Assembly (NCBI GenBank): GCA_963585895.1 | Contig: OY757934.1 | Span: forward strand, 47,159,707-47,223,706 | DNA: 64,000 bases | Direction of reading: 5' to 3' | Source of the DNA: Sepioteuthis lessoniana | Taxonomy: Eukaryota; Mollusca; Cephalopoda; Myopsida; Loliginidae | Shown: positions 45,536 to 59,400 of the stretch, piece after piece | How the letters are laid out: every line of letters starts with the position of its first letter | Numbering within the stretch: the stretch's first letter is position 1 | The notes under the pieces: generated by a model | What the model was told of the DNA's origin: nothing | Database searches by the model: none | What the model saw: only the letters and a program-made list of their open reading frames with translations | Made by a program: the position numbers and the translations under genes

Positions 45536-46537
45536 CTCTTCTCACTTAGTTAATGAAACTAGACCAACATTGCACAGGAGAAGACAAGAAAATGGCCAGG
45601 AAAGCGAAAGCCTAAAGGAGAAACAGCGGAAAACAACGCCATGAGAACGAATTATACTAAAGCGAAAAGCAATAAAACGCAACAATATATCAATTGTAGG
45701 TTATGCAGAGTAAGGCATTAAACGCTTCATCACATTGACGCATTCATACAACGTCTCGAAGACTACATAGAAAAACACGAACGAGGACTGATTTCATCAG
45801 AAACGATACTGATAACACGATAGACGATAGAATAACAACAACTAGGAAACAAAAATGGGAGAAAAAAACAACTCAATGTCCGCTTTAAACCACTAATAAA
45901 CAACTGCACACACCAGAAAACCTGGACCTGGCTAAGAAAAGGAAACCTTAAGAGAGAAACGGAATCTCTCCTAAGAGCAGCACAGGACAACGCCATAACG
46001 ACCAATAATATCAAAGCGAGAATAGATAAGACGCAACAAAACACTAAATGTTAGCTATGCGGTGACAGAGACGAAAGCATCAATCTCATAATAAGCGAAT
46101 GCAGCAAATTAGCACAGAACGAGTATAAGACTAGACACGACAAGGTCGGCAAGGTGATCCACTGGGAAATGTGCAAGAAATTTAAATTTCACCATGCTAA
46201 CAAATCGTATATGCACAACCCAGCACCTGTCCTAGAAAATGACACACATAAACTCCTATGGGACTTTAACATAGAAACGGATCACCTAATCCCGGTCAGA
46301 AGACCAGACTGACCTTATACGTAATAATCAACAAAAAAAGAGACCTTGCAAAATTGTCGAGTGTTCTGTCCCGGCGGACCACAGAATAAATCTGAAGGAA
46401 TGTCAAAAGAAGGATAACTACCTCGACCTTGCTAGACAATTGAAAAAACTGTGGAACATGAAATTGACGATTGTGCCAATTGTGAAAAACCATCAGCTAA
46501 CACTGATGTGAAAAACTCTAAAGGAGCAAATAATAAT
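45536..46537 (+). pseudogene. LINE C-terminal fragment, unit 6
   Basis: Homologous to 6780-7775, with the acgccatgagaacg variant. Confidence 0.72.
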
Positions 46538-47407
46538 GATAAAAATGTGGTTTTTCAGATAAAAATGAAATGCTTTAAAGTGGAAGAAATTGACTAGAAG
46601 ATTAAGCACGAGTTGCTGCTTCTTCAACTTGGAATTAAGGAAAAGCCGAACTTGAAAAAAGGTACTCGTCATTTGGCGGATTTTCTTGTTTCAGTGAAGT
46701 GCAGACTGAAAATGAGAGAAAGCGAAATAATAGTATTTCGATTCTGCCAAATAGCAGAAATTAGCAGCAGAAAATTAAGGTGACGATAATGTCACAAATA
46801 GATGGTGTGTTAGGAAGAGTCCCCGAGAATTGTTTTGAAAATATTGTGTCATTATTGGAAATCAGAAGACGATTTGAGGAGATAGAGACGATAGCATTGT
46901 TAAAATCGGTTAAAATAACCAGAAAAGTGCTGGTAACCTCAGGTTAATGGGTTGTCACTGATATTTCAGTGAAAGACTACTGACTAATCGCGTTGTGATA
47001 AACTCTCAGCCAGTTAAATAATCGATTAAGTGTGTTCTACACACAATAGCAGTGTTTTTATTTTCCTTCCATCAGGCCATATGCTTAGTTAATGCCAATA
47101 ATAATGATAAAAATAATAGTAATTTTAAGAAGGAAGGTCTTGCAGAAATAAGCTTTTCCGTTGAATAAGATTCCTATTTCGAGGTGGCATCTAAGTGAGA
47201 TATGGCTCCATTCCCCAGAAGAAGAAAAAGAGTTGCGCTAAAACGTTCCATGTGTATACAAGATATACGAATTAAATGTCTTTCCGTTTCGAATTAAATG
47301 CTGACGCCGTTTACAAAGGGACATTTCACAATTATCAACATGGATTTAAGTGTCATTATATTGGAAGTGAGCTAGAATTTGTTGATCGACTTAAAAGAGA
47401 AAACGAT

Positions 47408-47489
47408 CGCTGCGAGCAGGATTCGAACCTGCGAGGGCAATGCCCATTGGATTTCAAGTCCAACGCCTTAACCACTCGGCCATCACAGC
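47408..47489 (-). tRNA. tRNA-Ser(UGA) isoform B, unit 6
   Basis: Identical to the unit 1 B copy. Confidence 0.96.
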
Positions 47490-47538
47490 TGCAAGCACGG
47501 CAGAGTTGTAACTTTATAATGTTTATTTTTAACTCGAG

Positions 47539-47995
47539 GTCTGGTCTGCGCATTTATTGCTGGGTTGCAGGAGCATGCGGAGAATCTTCTTCAGGCCACT
47601 ACCCGAGTAGACGACTTGCCGATATCTGAAATATTGGCCCGTGCCCGAGCAATACTGTAGGACAGTCTCAAAGGCACAGAATCAGCCCTCTTCTCCTCAC
47701 TCAGCTGCTGATACACTGCGTATGCGCCTCCCGAGAGGCGCATTGGCACAACGCACTCGATATTTTTTACTCCGCTCAACCGGCACACCAACTCTGCCCT
47801 CTCCACCCATTCAACCAACGATTGCCCGGCATCGATCCCGTCAAAGAGGGGAATCAATTTTGGGCCGAAATAGCTTGTTGTCAAGAGCGGACGTAAAAGA
47901 CACCGTGAAAGGGATTCTTGGAGTTCCTTTCGCAAACTTAGTAAGGGAGGTGATACTACAATCTCTTCATTTCTATAATTTTTCTTTAAGTCTAC
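47539..47995. mobile_element. Rearranged gag/LTR debris, unit 6
   Basis: The same shortened form as in unit 5. Confidence 0.8.
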
Positions 47996-48198
47996 TGTTG
48001 TCAAGAGCGGACGTAAAAGACACCGTGAAAGTGATTCTTGGAGTTCCTTTCGCAAACTCCCGTCTCTTCAATGAATCCCTCACACTAAAGACAAAGACCA
48101 AATCCCAATTCTGTGTGTCGGTAGGCTGCGATGGATTTCGCACGTCAGTTTAAGGGCCTATTGATTCGAGCGTTCTCTCCCTCTTTCTCCTTCCTTCC

Positions 48199-48235
<37 letters not shown>

Positions 48236-51200
48236 TCCTGCTCTCGTCTTCGTTCGTTCGTTCGTTAAGTTGTAACAAGTTCGTCGGGCGACGCACTCAG
48301 AACAAAAATCCCTGTTACGCCGTTACCGTGCGTATTTTATGTTCGTGAGATCTCGCCAGAATTTGCATACGTGCAAATTACCTCTCGCTTGGTCGAGATC
48401 TCCCATCATCAAATATGCTCGAGGCAGCCATATCGGTTTCGCTTTTCCGCTCTACAAGCCAGACACGTTCGTGCGCGCTTCGAATGCCCAGGTACGTTGC
48501 GTCCGTTACCTTCACACTCCTCCCTGATTTGGGAATCACACAACGTACAGCGCGGAGCAGGACTCTTTAGTCTGCTACTTCATCTGAGCGGAACGCTCTC
48601 GGCAACGTCTTCGTCCTCGGACGTATCTCCGGGCCCCAACATGACCACGGTCGCTGTGGTCGCTTTTAGATGCTGCGGGATCCTCCCGCGGTAAAAACAG
48701 CATCGGCGCTTCGTCTTCAGAGGAAGTGACGCTGCAATTAGTGGCGTCTGCTCCTTGCAATGGACGAACATCCTTTACGTGGCGAGGTGTCCCGTCAACA
48801 ACGACCGAATGAGGGCTGTACACACCCGTAATTGTCCCCTTTCCGAACTGGGTTCTACATCGCCCACGAGGGATCTTCACCTAAACACTATCGCCTACCT
48901 TGTAACTGCTGGGTCCGGCATCTTCCGGTGGTAACATGACATCAACACCTTTTATACGGGCTGGATACGAGTATATTATGTTTGCTGGTGCCGTTGACGC
49001 CGACGCATCGTCTTTGGGAGTCACATTGTACCAGTATACAACCTCCATCACCGAGCACCGTGTTCTTGTGGCAATTCGTTTTATGGTTCGGTGAGATCTC
49101 TCCACAATCCCGTTGCCAGCCGGTACGTATGCGCATCGGAATCTCATCTGAACGCCCCAGCGCTCGGCGAATTTAGAGAACGTCTCTCCGCTAAAGGTCG
49201 TGGCGTTATCCGTGAGTAGCTCAACAGGGGCCCCCACCCCCACCCTCTCGCAAAATACGGTCTCCAACCGCCGAACAATGCTGGCAGCATCTTGGCATGA
49301 TAACGGCCTCCAAATAGCAAACCGACTGGGACCGCAGTCGATTAAGGTTAGGTAATGACGACCTCCAAGGTGAGTATCGTCTAATCCAACCCTCCTCCAG
49401 TTCTCGCGTACGTCCAGACTGCCTGCCTTCCAACTCACCGGGGCGGGATCTATGGACTGACACTCTTCGCATTCCCTAACTACCTCCCGAACAGCTGCCT
49501 TAGAGACCTCAGGACTCACCAGTTTCACGAAGTAGAGTGTGCACTTTACGCCAGGGTGCCCACAAGATCGGTGAATGGTCCGAATGCGAGCGGGATCCAG
49601 CTCACCCATAGATGCGGCGCATACTGGCTCGATGAGTTCTGCTTCTTTCCGAAGTGCATGCAGCCATCGTTGGGGCACTCTAGTGAATGGATCAGCTCGG
49701 TTCACCTGGGATTTAACGAGTGCCACGTCAATTGTCAGTCTATACTCCGCCGCTAATTCTTGGAGCGTACTCAGTCGCCGTCTTATTAACATCCCCGACG
49801 CCGCCTTAGTCCGCACCCTTGCTTTCCCGGACAGGGTGTCAGAAATCCACCGGTGCACGCAGGCCGAGTCTGTCCGCAGGTGAATCACACTCGCCTTCCA
49901 GTGCAGCGTCAGATTAATGCCCCTCAACACTGCGTCAAGCTCTGCCAGGTTGATGTGCTTATCTACGTGCACCGGTCGTAGCCAACTTGCGTCTTCAATG
50001 ATGGCTCCGTCATATTCAATAGCCACCCCGGTGGCCAGGAAGCTGGCATCCACCCACACAGTGACTTCCTGACCATTCGCGCACCAGTCACCACGTGCTG
50101 GATCAGTTTGTGACGATCTCATCACAATTTCGTCAAGCATCCGACGCAACATGGGGTCTTGTGTTTCGTCGTCCCATCCGCTTGTCACAGCGTTAGCTCT
50201 CTGTTTCACAAACGCAGCTGCAACACGGAGCCAGCCGCACACTGGAAAATTCCCGATCAGCCGCCCACACACAGAAAAGACGGCACGACGCGTAAGTACA
50301 TTGGGAACCTTCGGACGCTTGCCGTCGCGTCGCCATCTAAGCTTGCCGCGCTCCTTCCAGACGTATACGCCCAACACTCGAGCGCCACTATTTAGTTGTT
50401 CCGGAGTCTTACAAGTCAGCCCAAACCGTTCAAGGTGCCTCTTCACTTGGGCTGCCGAACACACACTCTCGTTAATAAATATGTCATCGACATACGAAGA
50501 GGTAGCGCGACTGACGGTTTCATCTTGCCCGATCATAGCTTTTACGATGGACCGCATAATCTGTGGAGCTACATTAAGCCCGAACCCCAAGCGGGTGAGG
50601 CAGTACCTCTGCCCTTTAATTTTCACCGTTTGGAACGGCCACAGCGACTTGTCAACGTGGATCTGCAGATATGCCCGGCGCAGGTCCACTATGGCGGCTT
50701 TCGGCCCCCTTCTCCTGAAATCCCGGTAGTTGAGCTGCTGCAGCTGCCGATTCTCTGCCTGTGAGACTGTCCTTCAATATTGCTCGGGTACGGGCCAATA
50801 TTTCAGATATCGGCAAGTCGTCTACTCGGGTAGTGGCCTGAAGAAGATTCTCCGCATGCTCCGGCAACCCAGCAATAAATGAGCAGGCCAGACCTCGCTC
50901 TGTCATACCTCCGAACTGAGTCGCGAGCTTGCGTAGCTCCGCCAAGAAGACGTCCACCGTTTCTCCCAGACGCAAACGGCACGCTGCAAACTGCTTATAA
51001 GTCGTCACAGGACTGACGGCAAATGCTGTGTGAAGATCATCTTTTATACAGGCAAAGAATCAGCCCTCTTCTCCTCACTCAGCTGTTGATACACTGCGTA
51101 TGCCCCCCCCCCCCCGAGAGGTGCATTGGCACAACGCACTCGATATTTTTTACTCCGCTCAAGCGGCACACCAACTCTGCCTTCTCCATCCATTCGACCA

Positions 51201-52108
51201 TCGATTAGCCGGCATCGATCCCGTCAAAGAGGGGAATCAATTTTGGGTCGAAGGCCATAATTGCTGAAATAGCTTGTTGTCAAGAGCGGACGTAAAAGAC
51301 ACCGTGAAAGTGATTCTTGGAGTTCCTTTCGCAAACTCCCGTCTCTTCAATGAATCCCTCACACTAAAGACAAAGACCAAATCCCAATTCTGTGTGTCGG
51401 TAGGCTGCGATGGATTTCGCACGTCAGTTTAAGGGCGTATTGATTTGAGCGTTCTCTCCCTCTCTCTCCTTCACTTTTCCTTCTAGCTCGCTCTCTCCCT
51501 CTTTCTCCTTCCTTCCGTCTCTCTCTCCTTCCTGTTCTCGCCTTCCTTCCTTCCTTCGTTCGTTCGTTAAGTTGTAACAAGTTCGTCGGGCGACGCACTC
51601 AGAACAAAAATCCCTGTTACGCCGTTACTGTGCGTATTTTATGTTCGTGAGATCTCGCCAGAATTTGCATACGTGCCAATTACCTCTCGCTGGTTCAAGA
51701 TCTCCCATCATCAAATATACTCGAGGCAGCCATATCGGTTTCGATTTTCCGCTCTCCAATCCATCATTTCGGTCGGCCGTGCTGGTGGAGGCACGGATCC
51801 GGCCGGGTGTGGCTTGGTGACTGGAATAATTTCCTTCGGTCTCAAGGGGGGCTTCCCCCACCCCAGGCTTTTACCTCCTTCGGGAGGGTTGGGTTTATCG
51901 CCCGGATCCTGAGGCGCCCCAGAAAGGGGAGTGCCGACCGGGCCGAGGGCATTTTTGGAACCTGCACCCGGACCCACCATAAAAAGACCTTGTGCCATAC
52001 CTGCCCGTTCGGTGGGGCGAGCAACAAATACTGCTTTTCCGCTCTACAAGCCAGACACGTTCGTGCGCGCTTCGAATGCCCAGGTACGTTGCGTCCGTTA
52101 CCTTCACA
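47996..52108 (-). mobile_element. LTR retrotransposon fossil, unit 6
   Basis: 3' LTR 47996-48516, pol about 48520-50728, gag about 50729-51258, 5' LTR 51275-52108. Broken, like copy 5. Confidence 0.87.
51756..52034. mobile_element. GC-rich insert in 5' LTR, unit 6
   Basis: 279 bp between 11-bp repeats, same state as unit 5. Confidence 0.7.
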
Positions 52109-52225
52109 ATAATGTTTATTTTTAACTCGAGACGTCTTCCTCCAGATTTCCGTCGACCCATTCATTTGGAATGCATCGTCTCCTTTCACTTAGTTAATGA
52201 AACTAGGCACACATTGCACATCAAT

Positions 52226-52819
52226 CTGGCCAGGAAAGCGAAAGCTCAACGAAGAAACTGAATTTCTTCTGATAACAGCAAAAAAAAAAAACCACGCCGT
52301 AAGGACGAATTATACTAAAGCGAAAAGCAATAAAACGCAACAGAATAGCAAGTGTAGGGTATGCAGAGTAAGGCATTAAACGCCTAATCACATAATAAAA
52401 GAATGCACTCAACTGGCATGAAAAAGTACAAGACAAGGTACCCATCGGTGGGAAAACTACTTGGCGTCGTCTCGTCGATTTCAACGTAGTGGATTTTACC
52501 GTTGAGGCTGACTACAGATTGAAAATAAAAGAAAACGGAAAGATAAGCAAACACTTGGAGCATGAGAAAGAAGTAAATGCTGTGGCACACTAAAGTAACA
52601 TTGATAGCAATATTAATTGTTGCGATTGTAACTGTTCCGAAAAGCTTGGAAGACTGGCTGGAGGAAGTGGAAATCAAAGTTTCAAGAGAGACGATCGATA
52701 TGATAACATTGTTGAGATTGACCAAAATATTCCTGCAAACATGTTGGGACTTTCTCTTACTTAGACGTCACTGAAAGAGCACCAACTAACCCTGATGTGA
52801 TAAAATCGCATCTACTGTG

Positions 52820-52886
<67 letters not shown>

Positions 52887-52913
52887 GATTAACAATAATA
52901 ATAATAATAATAA
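52226..52913 (+). pseudogene. LINE 3' end with (TAA)n, unit 7
   Basis: As in unit 1. The 65-codon end is at 52577-52774. The longest tail runs from about 52820 to 52913. Confidence 0.7.
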
Positions 52914-53496
52914 TGCGAAAGCAAATGTCTTTTGATAATAGCTGATGACGCCGTTAAGACGAATTATATTAAAATGAAAACCAATAAATCACAATAGTAA
53001 GCGAATGCAGTCAACTGGTATAAAAGAGTTACAAGACAATATATGACGCCTCGAGAAAATTTGTCTACAGCAAATTTTGTATGAGATTGAAATGTGATCA
53101 AACGACCAATCGGCGAATGCCTTAACGAGAAACAATCGTAGAGAACGAGACGCCTAAAAGTATTCTTCAATTTTCACATACAAACAGATCAACTAACTTT
53201 TGCTAGAATCCAACACTGCGTTGAAAAAATTCTATTATGGGTTGGTTTATCAGATTATAACGAAATACTACAAAGTTGCCGATATCGTGTAGAAGACTAA
53301 ACACGATCACCTCATTTAACTAGGAATTAAGGATAAGATGAACTTTAAAAAACGATCTTTTCATCCGGTGGATTTTTCTGAAAGAGATTTCACAACGCCG
53401 TCTACAAAGGGACATTTCACAATTATCAATATGGATTTAAGTCATTATATTGAAAGTTAGGTAGAGTTCGTTGATCTACTTAAAAGAGAAAACGGT

Positions 53497-53578
53497 CGCT
53501 GCGAGCAGGATTTGAACCTGCGCGGGCAATGCCCATTGGATTTCAAGTCCAACGCCTTAACCACTCGGCCATCACAGC
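53497..53578 (-). tRNA. tRNA-Ser(UGA) isoform A, unit 7
   Basis: Identical to the unit 1 A copy. Confidence 0.95.
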
Positions 53579-53678
53579 TGCAAGCGACGATGTTATATAG
53601 TTTTATAATGTTTTTGTTTTTTTAACTCGAGACCTCTCATTCCAGATTTCTGCTTATCAATCATTTGGAATGCATCGT

Positions 53679-54680
53679 CTCTTCTCACTTAGTTAATGAA
53701 ACTAGACCAACATTGCACAGGAGAAGACAAGAAAATGGCCAGGAAAGCGAAAGCCTAAAGGAGAAACAGCGGAAAACAACGCCATGAGAACGAATTATAC
53801 TAAAGCGAAAAGCAATAAAACGCAACAATATATCAATTGTAGGTTATGCAGAGTAAGGCATTAAACGCTTCATCACATTGACGCATTCATACAACGTCTC
53901 GAAGACTACATAGAAAAACACGAACGAGGACTGATTTCATCAGAAACGATACTGATAACACGATAGACGATAGAATAACAACAACTAGGAAACAAAAATG
54001 GGAGAAAAAAACAACTCAATGTCCGCTTTAAACCACTAATAAACAACTGCACACACCAGAAAACCTGGACCTGGCTAAGAAAAGGAAACCTTAAGAGAGA
54101 AACGGAATCTCTCCTAAGAGCAGCACAGGACAACGCCATAACGACCAATAATATCAAAGCGAGAATAGATAAGACGCAACAAAACACTAAATGTTAGCTA
54201 TGCGGTGACAGAGACGAAAGCATCAATCTCATAATAAGCGAATGCAGCAAATTAGCACAGAACGAGTATAAGACTAGACACGACAAGGTCGGCAAGGTGA
54301 TCCACTGGGAAATGTGCAAGAAATTTAAATTTCACCATGCTAACAAATCGTATATGCACAACCCAGCACCTGTCCTAGAAAATGACACACATAAACTCCT
54401 ATGGGACTTTAACATAGAAACGGATCACCTAATCCCGGTCAGAAGACCAGACTGACCTTATACGTAATAATCAACAAAAAAAGAGACCTTGCAAAATTGT
54501 CGAGTGTTCTGTCCCGGCGGACCACAGAATAAATCTGAAGGAATGTCAAAAGAAGGATAACTACCTCGACCTTGCTAGACAATTGAAAAAACTGTGGAAC
54601 ATGAAATTGACGATTGTGCCAATTGTGAAAAACCATCAGCTAACACTGATGTGAAAAACTCTAAAGGAGCAAATAATAAT
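53679..54680 (+). pseudogene. LINE C-terminal fragment, unit 7
   Basis: Homologous to 6780-7775. Confidence 0.72.
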
Positions 54681-55550
54681 GATAAAAATGTGGTTTTTCA
54701 GATAAAAATGAAATGCTTTAAAGTGGAAGAAATTGACTAGAAGATTAAGCACGAGTTGCTGCTTCTTCAACTTGGAATTAAGGAAAAGCCGAACTTGAAA
54801 AAAGGTACTCGTCATTTGGCGGATTTTCTTGTTTCAGTGAAGTGCAGACTGAAAATGAGAGAAAGCGAAATAATAGTATTTCGATTCTGCCAAATAGCAG
54901 AAATTAGCAGCAGAAAATTAAGGTGACGATAATGTCACAAATAGATGGTGTGTTAGGAAGAGTCCCCGAGAATTGTTTTGAAAATATTGTGTCATTATTG
55001 GAAATCAGAAGACGATTTGAGGAGATAGAGACGATAGCATTGTTAAAATCGGTTAAAATAACCAGAAAAGTGCTGGTAACCTCAGGTTAATGGGTTGTCA
55101 CTGATATTTCAGTGAAAGACTACTGACTAATCGCGTTGTGATAAACTCTCAGCCAGTGAAATAATCGATTAAGTGTGTTCTACACACAATAGCAGTGTTT
55201 TTATTTTCCTTCCATCAGGCCATATGCTTAGTTAATGCCAATAATAATGATAAAAATAATAGTAATTTTAAGAAGGAAGGTCTTGCAGAAATAAGCTTTT
55301 CCGTTGAATAAGATTCCTATTTCGAGGTGGCATCTAAGTGAGATATGGCTCCATTCCCCAGAAGAAGAAAAAGAGTTGCGCTAAAACGTTCCATGTGTAT
55401 ACAAGATATACGAATTAAATGTCTTTCCGTTTCGAATTAAATGCTGACGCCGTTTACAAAGGGACATTTCACAATTATCAATATGGATTTAAGTGTCATT
55501 ATATTGGAAGTGAGCTAGAATTTGTTGATCGACTTAAAAGAGAAAACGAT

Positions 55551-55632
55551 CGCTGCGAGCAGGATTCGAACCTGCGAGGGCAATGCCCATTGGATTTCAA
55601 GTCCAACGCCTTAACCACTCGGCCATCACAGC
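55551..55632 (-). tRNA. tRNA-Ser(UGA) isoform B, unit 7
   Basis: Identical to the unit 1 B copy. Confidence 0.96.
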
Positions 55633-55681
55633 TGCAAGCACGGCAGAGTTGTAACTTTATAATGTTTATTTTTAACTCGAG

Positions 55682-56154
55682 GTCTGGTCTGCGCATTTAT
55701 TGCTGGGTTGCACGAGCATGCGGAGAATCTTCTTCAGGCCACTACCCGAGTAGACGACTTGCCGATATCTGAAATATTGGCCCGTGCCCGAGCAATACTG
55801 TAGGACAGTCTCAAAGGCACAGAATCAGCCCTCTTCTCCTCACTCAGCTGCTGATACACTGCGTATGCGCCTCCCGAGAGGCGCATTGGCACAACGCACT
55901 CGATATTTTTTACTCCGCTCAACCGGCACACCAACTCTGCCCTCTCCACCCATTCAACCAACGATTGCCCGGCATCGATCCCGTCAAAGAGGGGAATCAA
56001 TTTTGGGTCGAAGACAATAATTGCCGAAATAGCTTGTTGTCAAGAGCGGACGTAAAAGACACCGTGAAAGGGATTCTTGGAGTTCCTTTCGCAAACTTAG
56101 TAAGGGAGGTGATACTACAATCTCTTCATTTCTATAATTTTTCTTTAAGTCTAC
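55682..56154. mobile_element. Rearranged gag/LTR debris, unit 7
   Basis: Full-length layout as in unit 1, not the shortened form of units 5 and 6. Confidence 0.8.
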
Positions 56155-56357
56155 TGTTGTCAAGAGCGGACGTAAAAGACACCGTGAAAGTGATTCTTGG
56201 AGTTCCTTTCGCAAACTCCCGTCTCTTCAATGAATCCCTCACACTAAAGACAAAGACCAAATCCCAATTCTGTGTGTCGGTAGGCTGCGATGGATTTCGC
56301 ACGTCAGTTTAAGGGCGTATTGATTCGAGCGTTCTCTCCCTCTTTCTCCTTCCTTCC

Positions 56358-56412
<55 letters not shown>

Positions 56413-59400
56413 TCCTGCTCTCGTCTTCGTTCGTTCGTTCGTTAAGTTGTAACAAGTTCGTCGGGCGACGCACTCAGAACAAAAATCCCTGTTACGCCGT
56501 TACCGTGCGTATTTTATGTTCGTGAGATCTCGCCAGAATTTGCATACGTGCAAATTACCTCTCGCGTGGTCGAGATCTCCCATCATCAAATATGCTCGAG
56601 GCAGCCATATCGGTTTCGCTTTTCCGCTCTACAAGCCAGACACGTTCGTGCGCGCTTCGAATGCCCAGGTACGTTGCGTCCGTTACCTTCACACTCCTCC
56701 CTGATTTGGGAATCACGCAACGTACAGCGCGGAGCAGGTCTCTTTAGTCTGCTACTTCGTCTGAGCGGAACACTCTCGGCAACGTCTTCGTCCTCGGACG
56801 TATCTCCGGGCCCATGTTGACCACGGTCGCTGTGGTCGCTTTTAGATGCTGCTGGATCCTCTTGCGGTAAATACAGCATCGGCGCTTCGTCTTCAGAGGA
56901 AGTGACGCTGCAATTAGTGGCGTCTGCTCCTTGCAATGGACGAACATCCTTTACGTGGCGAGGTGTCCCGTCAACAACGACCGAATGTGGGCTGTACACA
57001 CCCGTAATTGTCCCCTTTCCGAACTGGGTTCTACATCGCCCACGAGGGATCTTCACCTAAACACTATCGCCTACCTTGTAACTGCTGGATCCGGCATCCT
57101 CCGGTGATAACATGACATCAACACCTTTTATACGGGCTGGATACGAGTATATTATGTTTGCTGGTGCCGTTGACGCCGACGCATCGTCTTTGGGAGTCAC
57201 ATTGTACCAGTATACAGCCTCCATCACCGAGCACCGTGTTCTTGTGGAATTCGTTTAATGGTTCGGTGAGATCTCTCCACAATCCCGTTGCCAGCCGGTA
57301 CGTATGCGCATCGGAATCTCATCCGAACGCCCCAGCGCTCGGCGAATTTAGAGAACGTCTCTCCGCTAAAGGTCGTGGCGTTATCCGTGAGTAGCTCAAC
57401 TGGGGCCCCCACCCCCACCCTCTCGCAAAATACGGTCTCCAACCGCCGCACAATGCTGGCAGCATCTTGGCATTATAACGGCCTCCAAATAGCAAACCGA
57501 CTGGGACCGCAGTCGATTAAGGTTAGGTAATGACGACCTCCAAGGTGAGTCACGTCCAATCCAATCCTCCTCCAGTTCTCGCGTACGTCCAGACTGCCTG
57601 CCTTCCAACTCACCGGGGCGGGATCTATGGACTGACACTCTTCGCATTCTCTAACTACCTCCCGAACAGCTGCCTTAGAGACCTCAGGACTCACCAGTTT
57701 CACGAAGTACAGTGTGCGCTTTACGCCAGGGTGCCCATAAGATCGGTGAATGGTCCGAATGCGAGCGGGATCCAGCTCACCCATAGATGCGGCGCATACT
57801 GGCTCGATGAGTTCTGCTTCTTTCCGAAGTGCATGCAGCCATCGTTGGGGCACTCTAGTGAATGGATCAGCTCGGTTCACCTGGGATTTAACGAGTGCCA
57901 CGTCAATTGTCAGTCTATACTCCGCCGCTAATTCTTGGAGCGTACTCAGTCGCCGTCTTATTAACATCTCCGACGCCGCCTTAGTCCGCACCCTTGCTTT
58001 CCCGGACAGGGTGTCAGAAATCCACCGGTGCACGCAGGCCGAGTCTGTCCGCAGGTGAATCACACTCGCCTTCCAGTGCAGCGTCAGATTAATGCCCCTC
58101 AACTCTGCGTCAAGCTCTGTCAGGTTGATGTGCTTATCTGCGTGCACCGGTCGTAGCCAACTTGCGTCTTCAATGATGGCTCCGTCATATTCAATAGCCA
58201 CCCCGGTGGCCAGGAAGCTGGCATCCACCAACACAGTGACTTCCTGACCATTCGCGCACCAGTCACCACGTGCTGGATCAGTTTGTGACGATCTCATCAC
58301 AATTTCGTCAAGCATCCGACGCAACATGGGGTCTTGTGTTTCGTCGTCCCATCCGCTTGTCACAGCGTTAGCTCTCCGTTTCACAAATGCAGCTGCAACA
58401 CGGAGCCAGCCGCACACTGGAAAATGCCAGGTCAGCCGCCCACACACAGAAAAGACGGCACGACGCGTAAGTACATTGGGAACCTTCGGACACTCGCTGT
58501 CGCGTCGCCATCTAAGCTTACCGCGCTCCTCCCAGACGTATACGCCCAACACTCGAGCGCCACTATTTAGTTGTTCCGGAGTCTTACAAGTCAGCCCAAA
58601 CCGTTCAAGGTGCCTCTTCACTTGGGCTGCCGAACACACACTCTCGTTAACAAATATGTCATCGACATACGAAGAGGTAGCGCGACTGACGGTTTCATCT
58701 TGCCCGATCATAGCTTTTACGATGGACCGCATAATCTGTGGAGCTACATTAAGCCCGAACCCCAAGCGGGTGAGGCAGTACCTCTGCCCTTTAATTTTCA
58801 CCGTTTGGAACGGCCACAGCGACTTGTCAACGTGGATCTGCAGATATGCCCGGCGCAGGTCCACTATGGCGGCTTTTGGCCCCCTTCTCCTGAAATCCCG
58901 GTAGTTGAACTGCTGCAGCTGCCGATTCTCTGCCTGTGAGACTGTCCTTCAATATTGCTCGGGTACGGGCCAATATTTCAGATATCGGCAAGTCGTCTAC
59001 TCGGGTAGTGGCCTGAAGAAGATTCTCCGCATGCTCCGGCAACCCAGCAATAAATGAGCAGACCAGACCTCGCTCTGTCATACCTCCGAACTGAGTCGTG
59101 AGCTTGCGTAGCTCCGCCAAGAAGACGTCCACCGTTTCTCCCGGACGCAAACGGCACGCTGCAAACTGCTTATAAGCCGTCAGGGACTGGTGGCAAATGC
59201 TGTGTGAAGAACATGTTTTATACAGGCAAAGAATCAGCCCTCTTCTCCTCACTCAGCTGTTGATACACTGCGTATGCGCCCCCCGAGAGGTGCATTGGCA
59301 CAACGCACTCGATATTTTTTACTCCGCTCAAGCGGCACACCAACTCTGCCTTCTCCACCCATTCAACCATCGATTGCCCGGCATCGATCCCGTCAAAGAG

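Larger units (their letters stand above)
43985..52108. repeat. Array unit 6 (8124 bp)
   Basis: A complete unit and close sister of unit 5. Most differences seen are in microsatellite and homopolymer lengths. Confidence 0.95.
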
